DNA from: Fimbriiglobus sp.
GTDB taxonomy: Bacteria > Planctomycetota > Planctomycetia > Gemmatales > Gemmataceae
Assembly: GCA_025362195.1 (NCBI GenBank)
Contig: JANYHV010000492.1
Coordinates: 1-36,016 of the forward strand
Direction: 5' to 3'
DNA: 36,016 nucleotides
Each line of letters begins with the position of its first letter. The first letter of the stretch is position 1. The notes below the pieces were generated by a model. It was not told the origin of the DNA. It did no database searches and saw only the letters and a program-made list of their open reading frames with translations. Both the position numbers and the translations under genes were made by a program. This document shows, piece after piece, positions 15,968-24,407 of this stretch.

Positions 15968-16736
15968 CCGGCCGGGTCGGCATCTGCTGCGCGTCCAGGC
16001 CGCCGTCCACGGCGATGACGACCCCGGTGGCGTACCGGGCGGCGTCCGAGGCGAGGAAGACGAACCAGCCGGCGATGTCGTCCACGACCCCGATCCGGCC
16101 GAGGGGAATTTGCCCTTCGACGGCCCGGCGGGCGGCCGGGTCGGACCGCAGGCCGTGGTCGGTCAGCGGGGTCTCGACGAGGCCCGGGGCGACGGCGGCG
16201 GTCGTGAACCCCCGCGGCGCGAGTTCGACGGCCAGTTGCCGCGTCAGGGCGTTGATCGCCCCCTTGCTGGCGTCGTACAGGGTGTGCGCCGGCTCGGACC
16301 GCGTGCCGTTCAAGCTCGTCGTGAACAGGATTCGCCCGCCCCGGCCGACCGCTTCCGCCCGCCGCACGACCGCTTGCGTGACGGCGACAGCGACCCAGAC
16401 GTTCAGCCCGAACACGAAGTCGAAGTCCCGGCGGGTCAGGTCGAGGAACGCCGGCTCGCGGAAGGTGCCGACGTTGTTGACCAGCACGTCGATGCCGCCG
16501 GCTAACTCCCACGCCTGGGCGACGAGTTCCTCGGCCGCCCCGTCCCGCGACAAGTCGTGCGGGACGTAACTCGCGTCCGGGAACTCGGCGAGGACCGCCC
16601 GCACTTCGGGGCACGCCTCCAGCGGCCGCTCGGAGGTCAGCACCACCCGCCCGCCGGCCGCGAGCATGGCCCGCGCCGCCGCCAGGCCGATGCCCTGGCT
16701 ACTGCCCGTGACGAGTACCGATTTGCCGCGCAGCAT
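15930..16736 (-). CDS. SDR family oxidoreductase
   Basis: This 268-residue classical short-chain dehydrogenase/reductase has the cofactor motif TGSSQGIG (10-17), NNVG in place of NNAG, the catalytic Ser in FTTSLNG, the catalytic YDASK (Tyr-x3-Lys), and the PGLVETPL segment after the active site. The C-terminus ends with the usual VDGGLDA followed by a short tail. The substrate cannot be told from sequence. The ATG at 16736 (MLRGKSVLVTG) puts the first strand at the normal place; an upstream in-frame start at 16772 would add 12 residues. Its end overlaps the convergent rarD end. Confidence 0.9.
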   Translation of the reverse strand: MLRGKSVLVTGSSQGIGLAAARAMLAAGGRVVLTSERPLEACPEVRAVLAEFPDASYVPHDLSRDGAAEELVAQAWELAGGIDVLVNNVGTFREPAFLDLTRRDFDFVFGLNVWVAVAVTQAVVRRAEAVGRGGRILFTTSLNGTRSEPAHTLYDASKGAINALTRQLAVELAPRGFTTAAVAPGLVETPLTDHGLRSDPAARRAVEGQIPLGRIGVVDDIAGWFVFLASDAARYATGVVIAVDGGLDAQQMPTRPVTDAERAGPRPQ

Positions 16737-16772
16737 GACACGCCCCCCGGGGTGATGGTCCGGCCCCACCAT

Positions 16773-17097
16773 ACCCGCCCCGGCCGCCGGTCGGCGCGAA
16801 GATTCCCCGCGACCGTCGCTAATCTCGGGGTGATGCCGGGCCTCGGACGGCGGTTGGGTTGGTGTGGTCCAGTGGAAGTCGGTTCAGTCCCAGATGCGGG
16901 ACGGTTTCGGGGCAGGTTTCCCAGTTGTGAGAACGCATTTTCGCCGGGAATTGCAGGATTACTCGCAGAACTCGGCGAACCGACTCCGACCGGTCAAGCG
17001 GCTCTGAAATTGCTGAAACAGCCGGTGAATCGCGTTCGGATTCTGGTATCAATAGCCACTCGCCCGGCGACCGCGGACCCCTGGCCCGTTTATCGAG
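16773..17097. other. Intergenic region upstream of the respiratory operon
   Basis: This 325-base gap between the divergent SDR gene and the ACIII operon should hold the operon's main promoter. A sigma-54-like site is at 16999-17014 and a -10-like TATCAAT at 17047-17053, the latter without a good -35. No small gene with a ribosome binding site and no strong terminator was seen. Confidence 0.5.
16999..17014 (+). promoter_or_regulatory. Possible sigma-54-like promoter upstream of the ACIII operon
   Basis: CGGCTCTGAAATTGCT keeps GG and GC 10 bases apart and a perfect TTGCT at -12, but three other consensus positions differ. Such partial matches are not rare in GC-rich DNA, so this is a weak call. 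Confidence 0.28.
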
Positions 17098-17109
17098 ATG
17101 GAACACCGT

Positions 17110-17433
17110 ATGGCCGACGCTGCCCCCGCCCTGACTCCCGTTGCGACGCCGTACAAGGCGACGACCCGCCGCGCGATCTCGACGGCATCGTTCTGCCTGG
17201 GCCTCTGGGGTGCCCTGACGTTTTGGATGTACCCGTTCGGCTTTTTCGTCGCCAACGTGGCCGTCCTGCTCGCCGTGATCTCGATCGTCATGGGCTACCG
17301 GTCGGGCGAGAAGGGCGAGCAACTCGCCTGGCTCGGCCTGCTGTTCGGGGCGACCGGGGCCGGGGCGGCGATCACCTGTTACCGCTTCATGCAGCTCGCG
17401 TTTGAAGGCACCGTGCCGACGATGCTGCCCTGA
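17110..17433 (+). CDS. Small DUF4190-like membrane protein, first gene of the ACIII operon
   Basis: This 107-residue protein has two or three hydrophobic segments: a helix near SFCLGLWGALTFW, another in VANVAVLLAVISIVMGYR, and a third in AWLGLLFGATGAGAAI. The pattern of a small loop with GYRSGEKG between the last two resembles DUF4190-type proteins, whose function is unknown. An in-frame ATG at 17098 would add four residues. No convincing ribosome binding site decides between the two starts. It lies 56 bases upstream of actA in the same direction, so it is probably co-transcribed and could be an accessory or assembly protein of the complex. That role is an inference from position. Confidence 0.72.
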   Translation: MADAAPALTPVATPYKATTRRAISTASFCLGLWGALTFWMYPFGFFVANVAVLLAVISIVMGYRSGEKGEQLAWLGLLFGATGAGAAITCYRFMQLAFEGTVPTMLP

Positions 17434-17488
17434 GACTCTGCCCGGACCGACCGCACGACTCCCGCACGAACGAACCGAGGCTGCCGCG

Positions 17489-18178
17489 ATGGCCCAGATT
17501 TTCCCGAAGAGTATGAACGTCCTGGCCCGCATGTCGATCCTGGCCGTGCCGTTCCTGGCCGCCGGGGGCGGCGCGGCCGGCACGGCGTTCTACCGCTCCG
17601 ACTACACGACCGGTGCCCGGGAAGTGACCGAGCAACCGATCCCGTTCAGCCACAAGCACCACGTCGCCCAACTGGGCATCGACTGTAAGTACTGCCACAC
17701 GTCGGTCGAGGTGTCGGCCAACGCCGGCTTCCCGCCGACCAAGACGTGCATGAACTGCCACCAACAGATGTGGCAGTCGGCCGACCTGCTCGACCCGCTC
17801 CGCAAGAGCTACGCCACCGGCACGCCGATCGCCTGGAACAAGATTCACAACGTGCCGCACTACACGTACTTCAACCACTCGATCCACGTCGGCAAGGGCA
17901 TCGGCTGCTACTCGTGCCACGGCAACATCGACGAGATGAACCTCGTCTACCAGTCGAAGACGCTGCTCATGGAGTGGTGCCTGGCGTGCCACCGGCAGCC
18001 GGAACTGCACCTGCGGCCGAAGGACGAGATTTACAACATCAAGTGGAAGGCCGAGGACGTGACCAACCCGGACACGGGCAAGCCGTACGACCAACTGACC
18101 CTGGGCAAGCTCCTCAAGGAAGCCCACCAGGTCCGCGAAGCGACGGTCCTGACCAACTGCTCCATCTGCCACCGCTAA
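17489..18178 (+). CDS. actA: ACIII subunit ActA, pentaheme cytochrome c
   Basis: This 229-residue multiheme cytochrome carries five CxxCH heme sites: CKYCH, CMNCH, CYSCH, CLACH and CSICH, the last at the C-terminal end. Several distal-type histidines occur, as in FSHKHH and FNHSIHVGKG. An N-terminal hydrophobic segment (about 14-33) anchors or exports it to the periplasmic side. Five hemes and position directly ahead of actB fit ActA of Alternative Complex III, which passes electrons from the quinol-oxidising core toward the ActE cytochrome or the oxidase. The ATG at 17489 is chosen because the longer frame begins inside the preceding gene. Confidence 0.92.
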   Translation: MAQIFPKSMNVLARMSILAVPFLAAGGGAAGTAFYRSDYTTGAREVTEQPIPFSHKHHVAQLGIDCKYCHTSVEVSANAGFPPTKTCMNCHQQMWQSADLLDPLRKSYATGTPIAWNKIHNVPHYTYFNHSIHVGKGIGCYSCHGNIDEMNLVYQSKTLLMEWCLACHRQPELHLRPKDEIYNIKWKAEDVTNPDTGKPYDQLTLGKLLKEAHQVREATVLTNCSICHR

Positions 18179-18226
18179 CGCCACGGCTTGTTGCGACCGA
18201 CACGACGGATTTTGAGGGATTCACGC

Positions 18227-21200
18227 ATGCCGCCCGAGACCACGAAAGCCGCAGCCGGCGAGCAGTACTGGCAGTCGATCGACCAGTGGATGGACTCGAC
18301 GCAGTTCGAAACGCTGATGAAGAACGAGTTCCCCGAGGACGCCGGCGAGTGGCTCGACCCGGTCAGCCGCCGCCAGTTCCTGACCGTCATGGGCGCGTCG
18401 GTCGCCCTGGCCGGCGGCGGCATCGGCTGTAACCCGTCGTTGAAGCCCGCCCCGGCGAAGAAGGCCGTTCCCTACGTCAAGCAGCCGGACCAACTGCTCC
18501 CCGGCGTGCCGCTGTTCTTCGCCACGGCTTACGCGCAACAGTCCGGCGTCGGCCTCGGACTACTCGTCAAGCAGACGGAAGGCCGGCCGATCAAGGTCGA
18601 CGGCAACCCGAACCACCCGGGCAGCCTCGGCTCGACCGACATTTACGCCCAAGGCTCCATCCTCAGCCTGTACGACCCCGACCGCGCCAAGGAAGCGAAG
18701 CTCTCGGGCAAGTCCGGCGGGTACGACAACTTCGTCACGAGCATCAAGAGCGAACTCGAAAAGCAACTCGGCAAACAGGGCGACGGCGTCCGCTTCCTGA
18801 CCGAGCCGAGTACGTCCCCGACGTTCATCGCGCTGCTCGACGAGTTCACCAAGCGGTTCCCGAAGGCGAAGTGGGTCCAGTACGAGCCGATCAGCCGGGA
18901 CAACGCTCGGAAGGCGATCCAGGCCGCGTTCGGTGCCCCGGCCAACGTCGTGTACAAGCTCGACAAGGCCAAGGTCGCCCTGTCCCTCGACGCCGACTTC
19001 ATGGTGTCCGGCCCCGGCGCGGTCCGCTCGGCCCGGGACTTCATGAAGAACCGCAAGGTCCGCACCGTCAAGGAAGCGATCGCCAACGGCGAGGGCATTC
19101 CGGTCGAGTCGATGAACCGCCTGTACGCCGTCGAGACGATGCTGACCTCGACCGGGGCCGTCGCCGACCACCGGCTGACGCTCAAGCCGTCGCAAATCCC
19201 CGACTTCACGAAGGCCCTGGCCGCGAAACTCGGCGTCGCCGGCGTGACCGCCCCGGCCCTGACTGGTCTCGCGGCTCAATGGCTTGAGCCGCTCTCCGCC
19301 GACCTGCTTGCCGCCAAGGGCGCGGCCGTGGTCCTCGTCGGCGACCAACAGCCGGCCGCGGTCCACTTCCTGGCCCTCGCCATCAACGAGAAGCTCGGCG
19401 CGTTCGGCACCACGGTCACCTTCACCGAGCCGATCGAGACGCGGCCGACCGACCTGAACGACCTCAAAGTCTTGACCGACGACATGAAGGCCGGCAAGGT
19501 CGATCTGCTGTTCATCCTGGGCGGCAACCCGGCCTACGACGCCCCGGTCGATTTCGACTTCGCCGGTGCCTTGAAGGGCATGAAGGGCACCAAGGTTCGC
19601 CTCGGGGTGTACGAGGACGAGACCAGCTTCGACGGCCAGTGCCAGTGGTTCCTGAACGCCTCGCACTACCTCGAAACGTGGGGCGACGTGCGGGCCTTCG
19701 ACGGCACCGTGAGCGTCCAACAGCCGCTCATCGCGCCGCTGTACAACGGGAAATCGCCGCTCGAACTGCTGGCCACGCTGCTGAGCTACGGCATCAACGA
19801 CCCGCTCGAACTGGTCCAGGCGACCTGGAAGAAGTTCCACGACGCCACGGTCAAGGGGGCCGACTTCGAGGCGTGGTGGCAGAAGTGCCTGCGGGACGGC
19901 GTCGTCCCCGGCACCGCGATGCCGGCCAAGACCGTCGCCGCCGTCAAGCCGGCCGGTGAAGTCCTCGCCGACAAGGCGTTCGCCGTCCCGGCCGCCAAGC
20001 CGGGTCTCGAAGTCCAGTTCCGCGCCGACCCGACCATTTACGACGGCCGGTACGCCAACACCGGCTGGCTGCAAGAGACGCCCAAGCCGATCACGAAGTT
20101 GACCTGGGACAACGCCGCCATCGTCAGCCCGGCGACCGCCGAGAAGCTGGGGGTCACGAACGCCTTCGGCTGGACCGGCGGCGAGAACGGCCGCACGATC
20201 GCCGACCTGGCGAAGCTCACCCTGGACGGCCGGTCGATCGAAAACATCGCCGTGTTCATCCTGCCGGGCCACGCCGACGACGCGATCACACTGCACCTCG
20301 GCTACGGCCGGACGCACGCCGGCAAAGTCGGCACCGGGGCCGAAAAGGGCGCTCAAGGCCCGGGCTTCAACACCTACGTCCTGCGGTCGTCCGCGGGGCT
20401 GTGGAATGCGTCGGGCGCTGACCTCGTCAAGAAGTCCGACACGTTCCACCTGGCCTGTACGCAAGGCCAATACTTAATGGAGAGCCGCAAGCCGGCCCGG
20501 CACGCGACCGTCGCCCAGTTCAAGGCCGACCGCGAGTTCGCCCAGGTCCCGCCGGCGTCCGCGGCCGAGTACAAGGAGTTACGCGAACTCACCCCGGGCA
20601 CGGTCGAAGACTTCAAGCGGCTCGGCTTCAAGCACCCCTACGAGCAGCACCACGACTCGGCCCACGGCACCGAGCACGCCGCCCACGAGCCGCACGACAA
20701 GCGGATGGTCCCGCTGTCGCTGTACCCGACCAACCCCAGCACCGTGAACGGCGTCGAGGCGTCGAAGTCGTACCGCCGGTGGGGTATGGCGATCGATCTC
20801 GGGGCGTGCATCGGCTGCAACGTCTGCGTCATGGCGTGCGTGTCGGAGAACAACACCCCGGTCGTCGGCAAGGAAACCGTCACCAAGGGCCGGGCGATGC
20901 ACTGGATCCGCGTGGACCGGTACTTCTCCATCCCGGGCGACGAAACGCAATCGGACAGCCTCGGGGCTGCGAACACCTCGGACGCCTACCGCGCCGGCCA
21001 GGTCAAGCGGTCCGACAGCATCCGGACGCACTTCCAGCCGATCGTCTGCCAGCAGTGCGAGAAGGCCCCGTGCGAGGTGGTCTGTCCGGTCGCGGCCACC
21101 ATCCACTCGGCCGACGGCCTGAACGACATGGTGTACAACCGGTGCGTCGGCACCCGGTACTGCTCGAACAACTGCCCGTACAAGGTCCGCCGGTTCAACT

Positions 21201-21607
21201 TCATTCAGTACTCGGACTACAGCACCGAGAGTTTGAAGCTGCTCAACAACCCCGAAGTGAGTGTCCGCACCCGCGGCGTAATGGAGAAGTGTACGTACTG
21301 CGTGCAACGGATTCGCAACGCCGAGATGGAGACCGAGCGGGAGTTCGACAAGCGGAAGGTCGCGGGCAAGACCGACAAGTTCGGCCGGCCCAAGATCATG
21401 GACGGCGAGATCGTGACCGCCTGCCAGGCCGCCTGCCCGACCTCGGCGATCACCTTCGGCGACCTGAACGACGACTCGAGCGCGGTCCTCCGGGCCAAGG
21501 CCGAGGACCACAATTACGGGCTGCTCGCCGAACTCAACACGATGCCGCGGACCAGTTACCTCGCCGCGATCCGCAACCCCAACCCTGCCATGCCGAAGGG
21601 GGCTTAA
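18227..21607 (+). CDS. actB: ACIII subunit ActB, fused molybdopterin-oxidoreductase-like and iron-sulfur protein
   Basis: This 1126-residue protein joins a molybdopterin-oxidoreductase-like N-terminal region (about 80-770) to a ferredoxin-type C-terminal region (about 870-1090). The latter has cysteine clusters CIGCNVCVMAC, CQQCEKAPCEVVC, CVGTRYCSNNC, CTYC and CQAACPTS, enough for three or four iron-sulfur clusters. The N-terminus has the extended Tat-like form with SRRQFL (47-52), then a hydrophobic run ending in C68, which could also be a lipidation site. No cofactor-binding Cys or Sec for molybdenum stands out, as known for ACIII ActB. GAGGGAT precedes the ATG at 18227. The product is exported and sits on the ActC/ActF membrane subunits. 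Confidence 0.93.
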   Translation: MPPETTKAAAGEQYWQSIDQWMDSTQFETLMKNEFPEDAGEWLDPVSRRQFLTVMGASVALAGGGIGCNPSLKPAPAKKAVPYVKQPDQLLPGVPLFFATAYAQQSGVGLGLLVKQTEGRPIKVDGNPNHPGSLGSTDIYAQGSILSLYDPDRAKEAKLSGKSGGYDNFVTSIKSELEKQLGKQGDGVRFLTEPSTSPTFIALLDEFTKRFPKAKWVQYEPISRDNARKAIQAAFGAPANVVYKLDKAKVALSLDADFMVSGPGAVRSARDFMKNRKVRTVKEAIANGEGIPVESMNRLYAVETMLTSTGAVADHRLTLKPSQIPDFTKALAAKLGVAGVTAPALTGLAAQWLEPLSADLLAAKGAAVVLVGDQQPAAVHFLALAINEKLGAFGTTVTFTEPIETRPTDLNDLKVLTDDMKAGKVDLLFILGGNPAYDAPVDFDFAGALKGMKGTKVRLGVYEDETSFDGQCQWFLNASHYLETWGDVRAFDGTVSVQQPLIAPLYNGKSPLELLATLLSYGINDPLELVQATWKKFHDATVKGADFEAWWQKCLRDGVVPGTAMPAKTVAAVKPAGEVLADKAFAVPAAKPGLEVQFRADPTIYDGRYANTGWLQETPKPITKLTWDNAAIVSPATAEKLGVTNAFGWTGGENGRTIADLAKLTLDGRSIENIAVFILPGHADDAITLHLGYGRTHAGKVGTGAEKGAQGPGFNTYVLRSSAGLWNASGADLVKKSDTFHLACTQGQYLMESRKPARHATVAQFKADREFAQVPPASAAEYKELRELTPGTVEDFKRLGFKHPYEQHHDSAHGTEHAAHEPHDKRMVPLSLYPTNPSTVNGVEASKSYRRWGMAIDLGACIGCNVCVMACVSENNTPVVGKETVTKGRAMHWIRVDRYFSIPGDETQSDSLGAANTSDAYRAGQVKRSDSIRTHFQPIVCQQCEKAPCEVVCPVAATIHSADGLNDMVYNRCVGTRYCSNNCPYKVRRFNFIQYSDYSTESLKLLNNPEVSVRTRGVMEKCTYCVQRIRNAEMETEREFDKRKVAGKTDKFGRPKIMDGEIVTACQAACPTSAITFGDLNDDSSAVLRAKAEDHNYGLLAELNTMPRTSYLAAIRNPNPAMPKGA

Positions 21608-21610
21608 CCG

Positions 21611-23068
21611 ATGGCGACCGTAATCAAACCAACGACGACCCCTGCCGCTGCGCCCGGCGCGAAGACGTACAGCGCGGCGACCCAGTTCGCCCCGCACCCC
21701 GAAGGGCTGGTCGGCGGCAACCACGACCTGGCGACCCTCGGGGATAAAATCTCCGACGTGTCGATCCAGATCACCCCCACGCCCCGCGCCTGGTGGCTGT
21801 TCTTCCTGGTCGGCTTCACGCTGCTCCAGGGCATGGTCGTCGGCGTCGCCTACCTGCTCTACCTGGGCACCGGCGTCTGGGGCATCAACCAGCCGGTCGC
21901 CTGGGGCATGGCGATCATCAACTTCGTCTGGTGGATCGGCATCGGCCACGCCGGCACGCTGATCTCCGCGATTCTGCTGCTGTTGCACCAGAAGTGGCGG
22001 ACGAGCTTGAACCGGTTCGCCGAGGCGATGACGATTTTCGCCGTCATGTGCGCCGGGATGTTCCCGCTGCTGCACATGGGCCGGCCGTGGCTCTTCTACT
22101 GGCTGTACCCGGTGCCCGTGAACTTCGCCGCCTGGCCGCAGTTCCGCAGCCCGTTGTGTTGGGACGTGTTCGCGGTGACGACGTACTTCACCGTGTCCGC
22201 CGTATTCTGGTACGTCGGCCTCGTGCCCGACTTCGCCGTCCTCCGCGACGTGGCCCGCAACCGCCTGCAGCGCGCCGTCTACGGCATGTTGTCGATGGGC
22301 TGGCGGGGCAGTGCGATCCACTGGCGGCGGTACGAAAAGCTCTACCTGCTGCTCGCCGGCCTCGGCACGCCGCTGGTGTTCAGCGTGCACACGATCGTGT
22401 CGTTCGACTTCGCCGTGTCCATCGTGCCGCTGTGGCACGCGACCATCTTTCCGCCGTTCTTCGTGGCCGGGGCGATCTTCGCCGGCTTTGCGATGGTGAT
22501 CTGGCTGGCCGTGCCCCTGCGGCAGTTCTACGGCATGAAGGACTTCATCACCGACAAGCACATGGACTTCTGCGCCAAGGTGATGTTGGGCACCGGCCTG
22601 CTGGTGAGTTACGGGTACTTCTGCGAACTCTGGATGGCCTGGTACTCGCACTCGATCTACGAGTGGGACACGACCCTGCAGCGGGTCTGGTACGGCCCCT
22701 ACGCGTGGGCGTACTGGGTGCTGATCCTGACCAACACGTTGATCCCGCAATTGCTGTGGATCAACCCGCTCCGCAAGAACATGTACTCGCTGTTCTTCAT
22801 CGCCCTGTCGGTCCACATCGGCATGTGGTTCGAGCGGTACGTGATCGTCATCACGCTGAGCCGGGACCACCTGCCGTCGTCGTGGGGCCGGTACGCCCCG
22901 ACGGAGTGGGACTACATGCTGTTCATCGGCACCATCGGCATGTTCATCACGCTGTTCAGCCTGTTCGTGCGGTTCGTGCCGATGCTGTCGATCACCGAAC
23001 TCCGCGAACTCCTCCCGCACGCCCAGGGCGGCCGGGACGGGCACGCCGTCATGGAGAACGCCAAGTGA
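21611..23068 (+). CDS. actC: ACIII subunit ActC, NrfD-like quinol-oxidising membrane protein
   Basis: This 485-residue integral membrane protein has about ten hydrophobic helices and belongs to the NrfD/PsrC family. Helices include AWWLFFLVGFTLLQGMVVG and the HAGTLISAILLL segment. ActC is the ACIII subunit thought to hold the quinol-binding site, facing the iron-sulfur protein ActB. The start lies 3 bases after the actB stop, and the stop codon overlaps the GTG start of actD, so the genes are translationally coupled. A second NrfD-like subunit (ActF) lies three genes later, as expected for ACIII. Confidence 0.93.
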   Translation: MATVIKPTTTPAAAPGAKTYSAATQFAPHPEGLVGGNHDLATLGDKISDVSIQITPTPRAWWLFFLVGFTLLQGMVVGVAYLLYLGTGVWGINQPVAWGMAIINFVWWIGIGHAGTLISAILLLLHQKWRTSLNRFAEAMTIFAVMCAGMFPLLHMGRPWLFYWLYPVPVNFAAWPQFRSPLCWDVFAVTTYFTVSAVFWYVGLVPDFAVLRDVARNRLQRAVYGMLSMGWRGSAIHWRRYEKLYLLLAGLGTPLVFSVHTIVSFDFAVSIVPLWHATIFPPFFVAGAIFAGFAMVIWLAVPLRQFYGMKDFITDKHMDFCAKVMLGTGLLVSYGYFCELWMAWYSHSIYEWDTTLQRVWYGPYAWAYWVLILTNTLIPQLLWINPLRKNMYSLFFIALSVHIGMWFERYVIVITLSRDHLPSSWGRYAPTEWDYMLFIGTIGMFITLFSLFVRFVPMLSITELRELLPHAQGGRDGHAVMENAK

Positions 23069-23616
23069 CCACGACCCCAGAAGACGGCACCGCCGTGTAC
23101 GGCCTGTTGGCGGAATTCGACACCGCCGACGGCCTCATCGACGCGACCCGGTCGGCGGCCGCTAAGGGCTACTCGCGGATGGACGGGTACTCCCCGTACC
23201 CCATCGGCGAGGTCGCGGACGCCCTCGGCTTCCCGCGGTCCGAGATCGGCGCGATCATGTTCATCGGCGGCCTGTGCGGGGCGACCTTCGGGTTCCTCAT
23301 GCAGTACTACCTGAACGGCATCGACTACCCGATCAACGTCGGCGGCAAGCCGATGTTCTCGTGGCCGCAGTTCGCCCCGATCACGTGGGAGCTGCTCGTG
23401 CTGACGGCGTCCCTGTCCGGCGTCATCGGCCTGTTCGCGCTGTGCGGGCTGCCGCAGCCGAACCACCCGCTGTTCAACGTGCCGCAGTTCGCCCGGGCGA
23501 CCCGCGACCGCTTCTTTTTGTGCATCGAAGCGACCGACCCCAACTTCGACCTGACTTCGACCCGCGACTTCCTCGACACGCTCAAGCCCTTGAGCGTCGC
23601 GGAGGTGCCGGAGTGA
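23065..23616 (+). CDS. actD: ACIII subunit ActD (DUF3341)
   Basis: This 183-residue protein has the DUF3341 layout: a soluble N-terminal part with YGLLAEFDTADGLIDA and GYSRMDGYSPYPI, then two membrane helices (about IGAIMFIGGLCGATFGFLM and LLVLTASLSGVIGLFALCGL), and a C-terminal tail with DRFFLCIEATDPNFD. ActD is a structural subunit of ACIII. The start is GTG at 23065, read through the overlap GTGA with the actC stop. There is no better internal start, since the conserved YGLLAEF motif begins a dozen residues in. Its end overlaps or abuts actE. Confidence 0.92.
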   Translation: MTTTPEDGTAVYGLLAEFDTADGLIDATRSAAAKGYSRMDGYSPYPIGEVADALGFPRSEIGAIMFIGGLCGATFGFLMQYYLNGIDYPINVGGKPMFSWPQFAPITWELLVLTASLSGVIGLFALCGLPQPNHPLFNVPQFARATRDRFFLCIEATDPNFDLTSTRDFLDTLKPLSVAEVPE

Positions 23617-23621
23617 CCCGC

Positions 23622-24407
23622 ATGACCTCGACTCCCCGTGCCGTCGCCGCCGCCTTCGCGCTCGGCATTGCGGCCCTCGCCGGCTGCCAGCAAAAGATGG
23701 CGACGATGCCGGCCCCGCGCCCCTACGAAGAGAGCGCGATGTTCCCCAACAAGCAGTCGGCCCGGCCGATCGAGAAGGGCGTGGTCCACCGCAACCAGGC
23801 CGTCTCGGACGACCCGCTCGTCGCCTGGCTGACGCCGGCCGGCAAGTCGCCGCAGGTGTCCAAGGCGTGGAAGGACGCGGTCGATCCGAACGGCACGACG
23901 GCCCCGACCGCCGGTGCCCCGACGGACGTGGCGAACTTCGTCACCGAGTTCCCGTTCGAGATCGCCATGACCGACCTGACCCGCGGCCAGTCGCTGTACA
24001 ACGGGGCGTGCGCCCTGTGCCACGGCGGCGCGGGCTACGGCAACGGCAAGATCGTCGAGCGGGGCTTTTTGAAGCCGCCGTCGTACCACATCGACCCCAA
24101 GGGGGAAGAGCGGGACGCCGGGCACTTCGTCGGCGAGGCCCGCAAGGACCTGGCCGTCGGCCACTCCCGCGGCTTCGACCGGTACGGCAAAAAGGTCGCA
24201 CTCAAGGACGTTCCCGTGGGGTACATCTACCAGGTCATCACCTGGGGGTACGGCGGCATGGGGTCGCACGAGACGCAGTTGCCCAACCCGGCCGACCGCT
24301 GGCGGGTGATCGCTTACGTGCGGGCGCTCCAGCAGAGCCAGTACGTTGAAGACAAGGATTTGCCGGCCAAGAACCGGGACGAACTCACGAAGGCGGGGGC
24401 GAAGTAA
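23622..24407 (+). CDS. actE: ACIII subunit ActE, monoheme cytochrome c lipoprotein
   Basis: This 261-residue protein begins with a lipoprotein signal, FALGIAALAGC, whose LAGC is a lipobox. It has one heme site, CALCH, and a downstream GYGGMGSHE whose Met is the likely sixth ligand. This fits ActE, the mono-heme subunit of ACIII that can hand electrons to the terminal oxidase. The ATG at 23622 has GGAG upstream; a GTG at 23613 overlapping the actD stop is the alternative. Its stop codon overlaps the ATG of actF (TAATG), again indicating coupled translation. Confidence 0.9.
   Translation: MTSTPRAVAAAFALGIAALAGCQQKMATMPAPRPYEESAMFPNKQSARPIEKGVVHRNQAVSDDPLVAWLTPAGKSPQVSKAWKDAVDPNGTTAPTAGAPTDVANFVTEFPFEIAMTDLTRGQSLYNGACALCHGGAGYGNGKIVERGFLKPPSYHIDPKGEERDAGHFVGEARKDLAVGHSRGFDRYGKKVALKDVPVGYIYQVITWGYGGMGSHETQLPNPADRWRVIAYVRALQQSQYVEDKDLPAKNRDELTKAGAK

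Noticed and set aside
18227-21607. ActB as a formate dehydrogenase or polysulfide reductase catalytic subunit
   Set aside because: The neighbouring ActA, C, D, E and F genes identify ACIII, and no molybdenum-ligand residue is evident.
20579-23044. Very long open frame on the minus strand opposite actB and actC, and similar long frames opposite other genes
   Set aside because: High GC with strong third-position bias opens antisense frames. The translations are rich in Arg, Gly, Val, Asp and His, show no domain, and lie opposite well-recognised genes.
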